Notes under the pieces: generated by a model
The model's input: the letters and a program-made list of their open reading frames with translations, nothing else
The model's database searches: none
Told to the model about the DNA's origin: nothing
Made by a program: the position numbers and the translations under genes
NCBI GenBank assembly: GCA_900771975.1
Contig: CAAGPV010000009.1
Coordinates: forward strand, 11,933 to 75,932
Direction: 5' to 3'
Length of the DNA stretch: 64,000 nucleotides
DNA from: an uncultured Prevotella sp.
Lineage (GTDB): Bacteria > Bacteroidota > Bacteroidia > Bacteroidales > Bacteroidaceae
Shown: positions 7,619-14,503 of the stretch, in pieces
Position numbering within the stretch: position 1 is the first letter of the stretch
Layout: each line of letters begins with the position of its first letter

Positions 7619-9769
7619 ATGATAATTTATCAGATATTCACAAGACTTTTCGGCAATCGTAATCTTACACATAAACCGTGGGGGACGATTGCCGAAAATG
7701 GTTGTGGTAAGATGAACGACATTGATATACGTACCTTGCGCCATATTCGCGACTTGGGCGTATCTCATGTTTGGTATACTGGTGTTATCCGTCATGCTTC
7801 TTTGACGGATTATTCCCAATATGGCATTCCTGTGCAACATCCAGAAGTCGTAAAAGGACGTGCGGGGTCTCCATACGCTATAACAGATTATTATGATATT
7901 GATCCTGATTTAGCAGATGATGTTAACAATCGTATGAAAGAGTTTGAGTCTCTTGTAGAACGGACGCACCATGCAGGATTAAAAGTAATTATTGATTTTG
8001 TTGGAAATCATGTTGCACGGCAATATAAAAGTGTATGCAAGCCTTTTGGGGTAAAGGATCTTGGAGAAGATGATGATGTCTCCAAATGTTTTAGTCCACA
8101 AAACAATTTTTATTATTGTGGGGAACAACCATTAGATGTTTCACAAATACATCAACAACCTATAGCCACGCCTTCTTCAAAGTATTCTGAAATACCAGCA
8201 AAGGCTACAGGAAATGATCGTTTTGACAATAGACCGTCCCAAAATGACTGGTATGAAACAGTCAAACTTAATTACGGTATTGATTATTGCGATTTGGGTG
8301 GCAGAAGTTATCATTATGATCCTATTCCTGATACTTGGAAGAAAATGACAGACATTTTGAAGTTTTGGACTCAAAAAGGTGTTGATGGATTTAGATGTGA
8401 CATGTCAGAAATGGTGCCAAAGGAGTTTTGGAAATATGCAATTACCCGTGTAAAGCAATTAAATCCAAATATTCTTTTTATTGCGGAAGTTTATGACTCG
8501 TCTCAATATCGTGCATATATCCAGTCAGGCTTCGATTTTCTATACGACAAGGTGGGTATGTATGATACTGTCAGAAGTGTTATTTGTGGTCAGAAGCCAG
8601 CTTCTTCCATTACTTACGAGTGGCAAACGACTGATGATATTCAAGACCATATGCTTTATTTCTTGGAAAATCATGATGAGCAACGAATTGCTTCGACCTT
8701 CTTTTGTGGAGACGGGAACAAGGCAATTCCGGGATTGATAGTTTCATGTTTGCTGAGATCTAATCCGTTTATGCTTTATGCAGGACAGGAAGTAGGAGAG
8801 AGCGGAATGTATAGCGAAGGATTTAGTGGCTGTGACGGGCGAACTTCTATTTTTGACTATTGGTCTTTGGAAAGTCTTGTAAGAGCCTATTGGGATAGAC
8901 GTCATTTAACCAAATGCCAACGACAGTTAGAACAAACTTATAGTAAGGTGCTTAATTTGGCGCAGAAAAACAATGCAGCAACAAAAGGGCAAATGTTTGA
9001 TTTAATGTATGTTAATGGCCTTAGTGAGCATTTTAATCCAAGATACCAGTTTGCATTCCTACGAAAATTTGAGGATGAATGCCTGTTGATAGTTGCAAAT
9101 TTTGATAAAAGCGCAACAGGAGTATTGGTTCAAATACCCGCCCATGCATTTGATTTCTTGCATCTGAAAGAACAAGAAGTCAAGGCTATAGATTTGCTGA
9201 CAAATGAAGAAACTACCTTTTCTTTAAAGAAAGATGGTTTAGTCCCCATTAATTTAGAAGCATATAGTGGAAAGGTATATCAATTCTTCGTACCAAAAGA
9301 CACTATGGGAACGATATTGAACACTCATAATAAAGACAAATTTCCACCAGCTCACACAGCAGAACATTTATTGAATCAGTTGATGGGCCGAATGTTTGGT
9401 GCTCACCGTAGTACGAATGCCCATATAGAGCGTAAAAAGAGCAAAATGACGTTCAGCCTTTCTCGAAAACCAACGCGGCAAGAGGAAAAGGCGATAGAAG
9501 AAGAAATGAATAATTTGATAGCCACCGATATGCCAGTGACTTTTGAGTTTGTAAATCGTGAGAATTTGCCCAAAAATATTTCTTTAGACAAATTGCCAAG
9601 AGATGCGGGTGATGTAGTTCGTCTTGTTCACATAGGTGATTATGACGTTTGTCCATGTATTGGGAAGCATGTCCGCAAAACTTCACAAATAGGGCGTTTT
9701 GTTTTGCTCGGTACGAATTGGAATGAAGAGAAAAAGTTGTTCCGCATTCGTTTTAAGGTAATTCAATAG
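7619..9769 (+). CDS. GH13 alpha-amylase-family protein fused to AlaX-like tRNA-editing domain
   Basis: A 716-residue two-part protein. The first ~550 residues form a glycoside hydrolase family 13 enzyme with all four conserved regions: VIIDFVGNHV, GFRCDMSEMVP (nucleophile Asp), ILFIAEVYD (acid/base Glu) and FLENHDEQR. There is no signal peptide, so it acts on alpha-glucans or maltodextrins in the cytoplasm. The last ~145 residues match the second additional domain of alanyl-tRNA synthetase and free-standing AlaX editing proteins: HTAEH at residues 579-583 and CIGKH at 680-684 supply the usual four zinc ligands. The frame is continuous, with no stop between the domains. ATG 7619 is chosen over an in-frame TTG at 7601 inside fabD. 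How the two activities relate is unknown. Confidence 0.85.
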   Translation: MIIYQIFTRLFGNRNLTHKPWGTIAENGCGKMNDIDIRTLRHIRDLGVSHVWYTGVIRHASLTDYSQYGIPVQHPEVVKGRAGSPYAITDYYDIDPDLADDVNNRMKEFESLVERTHHAGLKVIIDFVGNHVARQYKSVCKPFGVKDLGEDDDVSKCFSPQNNFYYCGEQPLDVSQIHQQPIATPSSKYSEIPAKATGNDRFDNRPSQNDWYETVKLNYGIDYCDLGGRSYHYDPIPDTWKKMTDILKFWTQKGVDGFRCDMSEMVPKEFWKYAITRVKQLNPNILFIAEVYDSSQYRAYIQSGFDFLYDKVGMYDTVRSVICGQKPASSITYEWQTTDDIQDHMLYFLENHDEQRIASTFFCGDGNKAIPGLIVSCLLRSNPFMLYAGQEVGESGMYSEGFSGCDGRTSIFDYWSLESLVRAYWDRRHLTKCQRQLEQTYSKVLNLAQKNNAATKGQMFDLMYVNGLSEHFNPRYQFAFLRKFEDECLLIVANFDKSATGVLVQIPAHAFDFLHLKEQEVKAIDLLTNEETTFSLKKDGLVPINLEAYSGKVYQFFVPKDTMGTILNTHNKDKFPPAHTAEHLLNQLMGRMFGAHRSTNAHIERKKSKMTFSLSRKPTRQEEKAIEEEMNNLIATDMPVTFEFVNRENLPKNISLDKLPRDAGDVVRLVHIGDYDVCPCIGKHVRKTSQIGRFVLLGTNWNEEKKLFRIRFKVIQ

Positions 9770-9777
9770 TTTATACA

Positions 9778-9822
9778 AAATGATGTTTTCTTTGTCAAAA
9801 GGGGAACATCATTTTTTTTTTT
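9778..9822 (+). terminator. Terminator after the GH13-AlaX gene
   Basis: Stem AAATGATGTT / AACATCATTT followed by a run of ten or more T. Confidence 0.8.
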
Positions 9823-9852
9823 AATATTTTTTCTTTTCCTTTGCAGTAAACA

Positions 9853-10737
9853 ATGCAAGAGAATACTCCGATATTGACGATAACAGGTAGCGACTCAACT
9901 GGTGGGTCTGGAGTGCAAGCTGACATAAAGACAATTTCAGCTTTAGGGGGGTATGCAGTTTCTGCTATAACAACAATAACTATACAGAATACATTAGGTA
10001 TACAAGATTTTTATGATCTTCCAGCAGAAGCTATTCATGGGCAAATTGAAGCTTTAGTGAATGATATTCAACCTCAAATAGTTAAAATTGGTTTGATACG
10101 AAGTGTTGATGTTCTTGAGGTAATAATAGATATGCTAATAAAGTATCATCCACGTTACATACTTTATGTACCTATTGTAAGGTCGAGTAACGGTGAACAA
10201 TTGATGACAGATGATGTAGTAGCGCAAGTTCGTCAGCGCCTGTTGCCTCTTTGTTCATTAGTGATAGAAGAAAGACATTCTGTTCATGGCGAGAGTAATG
10301 CATTTGCTTCTGCAATAGCAGTTTATTTAAGTCAAGGAGACTCTATAGAGGAAGCGCAAATAAAAGCCAAGAAATATGTTAATTCATTACATGCTCCAGC
10401 TTTGACAACGGTAGGAAGAAGCGGCGAATTGTATTCGGAGTTTTTGAAAGCCATCACTAAATATGTTGCAACCAATAGTGATGTTGGCTTTTATGCGAAT
10501 TGCCTAAATGTCAGTCCACGCTATCTTGCACAAGTTTGTCGTAAGATAGGGGAAAGCTCTCCCAAACAACTAATAGACGAAGTCTTGGCGCAGAAAGTTG
10601 CCTATGCATTGAAGTCAAGTACGAAAACAGTTCAAGAGTTGGCATATGACTTTGGCTTTTCGTCTCAAGCTCATTTTGCAAAATTTTTTAAAAAACAAAT
10701 GAAACTGACACCAAGTCAGTATCGTAAAAACAAATAA
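9853..10737 (+). CDS. Degenerate ThiD/PdxK-type kinase domain fused to AraC-type DNA-binding domain; probable regulator of pdxST
   Basis: A 294-residue protein. Residues 1-190 have the fold signature of the ThiD/PdxK ribokinase-like family: ILTITGSDSTGGSGVQADIKT, then GGYAVSAITTITIQNT. The catalytic region is altered: the family's GTGC/GTGD anion-hole motif is replaced by HGESN (residues 145-149) and the DPVM motif by VPIV, so phosphoryl transfer is unlikely. Residues 205-294 are an AraC/XylS helix-turn-helix domain (QELAYDFGFSSQAHFAKFFK, LTPSQYR). It ends 3 bp before pdxS. I infer a vitamin B6- or pyrimidine-sensing transcription factor built from an enzyme. A TTCCTTTG -7-like element sits only 9 bp before the ATG, suggesting a very short leader. 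Confidence 0.85.
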   Translation: MQENTPILTITGSDSTGGSGVQADIKTISALGGYAVSAITTITIQNTLGIQDFYDLPAEAIHGQIEALVNDIQPQIVKIGLIRSVDVLEVIIDMLIKYHPRYILYVPIVRSSNGEQLMTDDVVAQVRQRLLPLCSLVIEERHSVHGESNAFASAIAVYLSQGDSIEEAQIKAKKYVNSLHAPALTTVGRSGELYSEFLKAITKYVATNSDVGFYANCLNVSPRYLAQVCRKIGESSPKQLIDEVLAQKVAYALKSSTKTVQELAYDFGFSSQAHFAKFFKKQMKLTPSQYRKNK

Positions 10738-10740
10738 GAA

Positions 10741-11616
10741 ATGACAGAAAACAGACAAACATTAAATCGCAATTTAGCCCAAATGCTAAAAGGTGGCGTC
10801 ATTATGGATGTAACTACCCCTGAACAGGCTCGTATTGCAGAGAAAGCAGGAGCTTGTGCGGTAATGGCATTAGAACGTATCCCCGCTGACATACGTGCAG
10901 CGGGTGGTGTTTCTCGTATGAGCGACCCCAAAATGATAAAAGGTATCCAGCAGGCAGTCTCCATTCCGGTTATGGCAAAATGTCGTATAGGTCATATTGC
11001 AGAAGCGCAGATTTTGCAAGCTATCGAGATAGATTATATTGATGAAAGTGAAGTGCTTTCACCGGCAGACAATGTTTATCACATTGATAAAACAAAATTT
11101 GATGTTCCATTTGTTTGTGGAGCAAAAAATTTGGGAGAAGCTTTGCGAAGAATTGCCGAAGGCGCAACAATGATACGTACAAAAGGAGAACCCGGTACTG
11201 GAGATGTTGTACAAGCGGTTACTCACATGCGTCAGATGCAAAGCGAGATTAGAAGGTTGGTTTCGATGCGCGATGATGAACTTTTTGAAGCCGCAAAACA
11301 ACTTCAAGTTCCCTACGATCTTGTTAAGTTTGTACATGAAAATGGGAAATTGCCAGTTGTGAATTTTGCAGCCGGAGGCGTAGCTACGCCTGCTGATGCG
11401 GCTCTAATGATGCAATTAGGAGCAGAAGGTGTATTTGTGGGCAGTGGTATTTTTAAGAGTGGCAATCCTGCAAAACGTGCAGCGGCCATCGTACAGGCTG
11501 TGACAAACTATAATGATCCAAAACGTCTTGCAGAGTTAAGTGAAGACTTAGGTGAAGCTATGGTTGGCATTAATGAGCAGGAGATAGAATTGCTTATGGC
11601 TGAACGGGGAAAATAA
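10741..11616 (+). CDS. pdxS: Pyridoxal 5'-phosphate synthase subunit PdxS
   Basis: A 291-residue (beta/alpha)8 synthase that makes PLP directly from ribose 5-phosphate, glyceraldehyde 3-phosphate and ammonia. The family signatures MLKGGVIMDVTTPEQARIAE, GACAVMALERIPADIRAAGG and the phosphate-binding region around KTFGTK-like sequence (IRTKGEPGTGDV) are present, as is FAAGGVATPADAALMMQLGA. The 12-mer synthase receives ammonia from PdxT, encoded 3 bp downstream. The gene begins 3 bp after the kinase-like/AraC gene. Confidence 0.95.
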   Translation: MTENRQTLNRNLAQMLKGGVIMDVTTPEQARIAEKAGACAVMALERIPADIRAAGGVSRMSDPKMIKGIQQAVSIPVMAKCRIGHIAEAQILQAIEIDYIDESEVLSPADNVYHIDKTKFDVPFVCGAKNLGEALRRIAEGATMIRTKGEPGTGDVVQAVTHMRQMQSEIRRLVSMRDDELFEAAKQLQVPYDLVKFVHENGKLPVVNFAAGGVATPADAALMMQLGAEGVFVGSGIFKSGNPAKRAAAIVQAVTNYNDPKRLAELSEDLGEAMVGINEQEIELLMAERGK

Positions 11617-11619
11617 CTT

Positions 11620-12186
11620 ATGAGAATTGCTGTGTTAGCTCTTCAGGGAGCTTTTCTTGAACATGAACAAATGTTGGCCCGTTTAGGGGTCGATACTTTT
11701 GAAATTCGTCAATTGTCTGATTGGAATCAGCCAAAAGAAGGATTGATTATTCCTGGGGGAGAGTCTACTACTCAATTGAAATTGCTTAATGAGCTTGAAT
11801 TGTTAAAGCCGATTCGAGAAGCAATACAAAATGGATTGCCAGTTTTTGGCACATGTGCAGGATTGATTCTTTTGGCTAAAAAAGAAAATGGACACGAACG
11901 TGAGGGATTGTGTACTATGGATATAGATGTGTGTCGCAATGCCTATGGTCGGCAATTGGGTAGTTTTTTCGTGGAGTCTACTTTTCAGGACGGTGTTATT
12001 CCGATGACATTCATAAGAGCGCCATACATTAATAAGGTTGAACAGACAGCCGTTGCTCTTGCCAAAGTTGAAGGTAAAATAGTAGCGGCTCGGCAAAACA
12101 ACCAGCTTGTTACTGCATTTCATCCGGAATTGAATGAAGATTTAACAGTACATAAGTTGTTTTTAGACATAGTACGGAATGCTTAA
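11620..12186 (+). CDS. pdxT: Pyridoxal 5'-phosphate synthase glutaminase subunit PdxT
   Basis: A 188-residue class I glutamine amidotransferase that hydrolyses glutamine and channels ammonia to PdxS. The nucleophile is in PVFGTCAGLILLA, the oxyanion region in IIPGGESTT, and the catalytic His-Glu in TAFHPELNEDL. MRIAVLALQGAFLEHEQML is the standard PdxT start. It ends the pdxR-like-pdxS-pdxT unit and is followed by a terminator. Confidence 0.95.
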   Translation: MRIAVLALQGAFLEHEQMLARLGVDTFEIRQLSDWNQPKEGLIIPGGESTTQLKLLNELELLKPIREAIQNGLPVFGTCAGLILLAKKENGHEREGLCTMDIDVCRNAYGRQLGSFFVESTFQDGVIPMTFIRAPYINKVEQTAVALAKVEGKIVAARQNNQLVTAFHPELNEDLTVHKLFLDIVRNA

Positions 12187-12211
12187 TTCTTGAGATATGT
12201 TTAGAAATAAA

Positions 12212-12268
12212 CAAGAAAAACAGGGATGTGTAACACTTAAATGTTATTGCATTCCTGTTTTTCTTTCA
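12212..12268 (+). terminator. Terminator after pdxT
   Basis: Arms AGAAAAACAGGGAT and ATTCCTGTTTTTCT with an internal AT-rich loop, ending in a T-rich stretch 25 bp after the pdxT stop. Confidence 0.65.
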
Positions 12269-12384
12269 TAAAAGAAGAAGATTTTGGTTTTGTGAGGTGG
12301 TGTAGGCTCGCAGCTTGTCGAAAGTATAATAACTTAAAATGCTTTAAAAGCAGATAAACATACAAATAATTGTCAGATAGAACA

Positions 12385-12414
12385 TTGACGATTAGAGAAT
12401 TATTTGTAACTTTG
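12385..12414 (+). promoter_or_regulatory. Promoter of the scaffold/GGGtGRT operon
   Basis: TTG at 12385-12387, a 19-bp spacer and TAACTTTG at 12407-12414. It leaves an untranslated leader of about 45 nt before the ATG at 12468. Confidence 0.8.
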
Positions 12415-12467
12415 CAGAAGAACAAGAACCATTATTAATATATTCATTAAACAACTTTTTAGCGAAT

Positions 12468-13169
12468 ATGATTTACTCTAAAGAAGTCGACAACATGTGC
12501 GTTGTTGCAAAAGGTCCCAACCATGGACCTGCTCCAATTCCTGAGGAAGGAAAGTGGATTCAAGCAAAAGAGATTAAGGATATCTCTGGTTATACTCACG
12601 GTGTGGGTTGGTGTGCGCCTCAACAGGGTGCCTGCAAGCTTTCTTTGAATATCAAGGAAGGTGTTATACAGGAAGCTCTTGTTGAAACCATCGGTTGTAC
12701 TGGTATGACCCACTCAGCAGCCATGGCTTCTGAGATTCTCCCAGGCAAGACTATCCTTGAGGCTTTGAACACGGACCTTGTTTGCGATGCTATCAACACA
12801 GCTATGCGCGAATTGTTCCTTCAGATTGTCTATGGTCGTAGCCAGAGCGCTTTCTCTGAGGGCGGTCTTGTTATCGGTGCTGGTCTTGAGGATTTGGGTA
12901 AGGGTCTTCGTTCACAGACAGGTACTCTCTATGGTACAGTAGCTAAGGGTACACGTTACCTTGAGTTGACAGAGGGTTATATCACAAAGCAGTTCTTGGA
13001 CAAGGACAACCAGGTTTGTGGTTATGAGTATGTTCACCTCGGCAAGATGATGGAAGCAATCAAGAATGGTATGGACGCCAACGAGGCTGTCAAGAAGTTT
13101 ACAGGTTGCTATGGTCGTACAACTGCTGAGCAGGGTGCTGTTAAATCAATTGATCCACGTAAAGAATAA
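12468..13169 (+). CDS. Iron-sulfur cluster assembly scaffold-like protein (IscU/NifU N-terminal type)
   Basis: A 233-residue protein related to the IscU/NifU scaffold fold. Three cysteine positions stand out: GVGWCAPQQGACKLSL (about residues 45-60), ETIGCTGMTHSAAMASE (about 73-89) and KKFTGCYGRTTAEQG near 205, comparable to the three cluster-binding cysteines of IscU although the surrounding motifs differ. It is longer than IscU (about 130 residues). Codon use is strongly biased to GGT, CGT, AAG and AAC, unlike the AT-rich neighbours, which suggests high expression. It is paired with a GGGtGRT-family gene 15 bp downstream, an arrangement seen in anaerobes. The true cluster role is not established. 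Confidence 0.75.
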   Translation: MIYSKEVDNMCVVAKGPNHGPAPIPEEGKWIQAKEIKDISGYTHGVGWCAPQQGACKLSLNIKEGVIQEALVETIGCTGMTHSAAMASEILPGKTILEALNTDLVCDAINTAMRELFLQIVYGRSQSAFSEGGLVIGAGLEDLGKGLRSQTGTLYGTVAKGTRYLELTEGYITKQFLDKDNQVCGYEYVHLGKMMEAIKNGMDANEAVKKFTGCYGRTTAEQGAVKSIDPRKE

Positions 13170-13184
13170 TAAGGAGATACAGAT

Positions 13185-14198
13185 ATGATTAGAAAAGTAA
13201 GTTACGAAAGTCAGGAACGTCGCGAGAAGCAAGTTCTTGCTGCTCTTAATGCTAACGGTATCAAGAGCTTGGAAGAGGCTAATCAAATCTGCGAGGACGC
13301 AGGTGTTGATCCTTATCAGATGTGTGAAGATACTCAGCGTATCTGCTTCGAGAATGCTAAGTGGGCGTATGTAGCTGGTGCTGCCATCGCTATCAAGAAG
13401 GGTGTTAAGAGTGCTGCTGACGCTGCCGAGGCTATCGGTATCGGTCTCCAGAGCTTCTGTATCCCTGGTTCTGTAGCTGACGACCGTAAGGTTGGTCTCG
13501 GTCACGGTAACTTGGCTGCTCGTTTGCTCCGTGAGGAGACAGAGTGCTTCGCTTTCTTGGCAGGTCACGAGTCATTTGCTGCTGCTGAGGGTGCTATCAA
13601 GATCGCCGAGATGGCTAACAAGGTTCGTGTAAAGCCTTTGCGCGTTATCTTGAACGGTCTCGGTAAGGATGCCGCTCAAATCATCAGCCGTATCAACGGT
13701 TTCACATACGTACAGACTAAGTTCGATTACTACACAAGCGAGTTGAAGGTAGTTCGTGAGATTGCTTACTCTGACGGTCCTCGTGCAAAGGTTAAGTGCT
13801 ATGGCGCTGACGATGTACGTGAGGGTGTTGCTATCCTCTGGAAGGAGAACGTAGATGTATCAATCACAGGTAACTCTACCAACCCTACTCGTTTCCAGCA
13901 CCCAGTTGCAGGTACATACAAGAAGGAGCGTTTGGCAGCTGGTAAGCCATACTTCTCTGTAGCTTCTGGTGGTGGTACAGGTCGTACATTGCACCCAGAT
14001 AACATGGCTGCAGGTCCTGCTTCTTATGGTATGACCGACACTATGGGCCGTATGCACTCTGACGCTCAGTTCGCAGGTTCTTCTTCAGTTCCTGCTCACG
14101 TAGAGATGATGGGTTACCTCGGTATGGGTAACAACCCAATGGTGGGTGCTACTGTAGCTATCGCCGTAGCTGTTGACCTCGCTTTGAACAAGAAGTAA
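13185..14198 (+). CDS. GGGtGRT-family protein, function unknown
   Basis: A 337-residue protein that carries the name-giving motif ASGGGTGRTLHPDNMAAGPA (about residues 261-280). Other conserved-looking stretches are CIPGSVADDRKVGLGHGNLA and GHESFAAAEGAIKIAEMANK. No transmembrane helix or signal peptide is present, so it is cytoplasmic. Codon bias is extreme, as in ribosomal or glycolytic genes, so the protein is probably abundant. It follows the scaffold-like gene by 15 bp and is followed by a strong terminator, forming a two-gene operon. I know no demonstrated biochemical function for the family. Confidence 0.8.
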   Translation: MIRKVSYESQERREKQVLAALNANGIKSLEEANQICEDAGVDPYQMCEDTQRICFENAKWAYVAGAAIAIKKGVKSAADAAEAIGIGLQSFCIPGSVADDRKVGLGHGNLAARLLREETECFAFLAGHESFAAAEGAIKIAEMANKVRVKPLRVILNGLGKDAAQIISRINGFTYVQTKFDYYTSELKVVREIAYSDGPRAKVKCYGADDVREGVAILWKENVDVSITGNSTNPTRFQHPVAGTYKKERLAAGKPYFSVASGGGTGRTLHPDNMAAGPASYGMTDTMGRMHSDAQFAGSSSVPAHVEMMGYLGMGNNPMVGATVAIAVAVDLALNKK

Positions 14199-14217
14199 CA
14201 GCAGTAATTTCTTAAGG

Positions 14218-14258
14218 TAAAAAGTCCCTGTAGCAGTTAATGCTATAGGGACTTTTCT
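14218..14258 (+). terminator. Strong terminator after the GGGtGRT gene
   Basis: Stem AAAAGTCCCTGTAGCA / TGCTATAGGGACTTTT with a short loop, ending in a T-run. Confidence 0.88.
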
Positions 14259-14410
14259 GTTTTCTTCTTCATAGTTAAATCGCCTTAGTTATAGCCCAAA
14301 TGCACAATAAAGTTAAATGGCTGCTAAATCTACTATATAATATAGACAAGAGAGAAACTAAGGGGAAACTTCATTTCCAAACTAAAGTCGAGCAAATATC
14401 TGATGAACTT

Positions 14411-14456
14411 CTAAAAGCGTGCGTTTTGGGTGATAAAACGGCCAGTTTTAGAAGCT
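14411..14456. repeat. Degenerate 22-bp periodic repeat, locus 1
   Basis: Two consecutive 22-bp units starting AAAAGCGTGCGTTTT and AAAACGGCCAGTTTT, each an imperfect palindrome of the form AAAA(C/G)-N5-GTTTT. The reverse complement aligns without gaps to the larger array at 45.2 kb. The rest of the 305-bp gap (14199-14503) holds only the terminator and unassigned AT-rich sequence. Confidence 0.6.
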
Positions 14457-14503
14457 AATATCTATGGTTGTCGTAACCGGTTGATTGCCAACGTGATAGT
14501 TGG

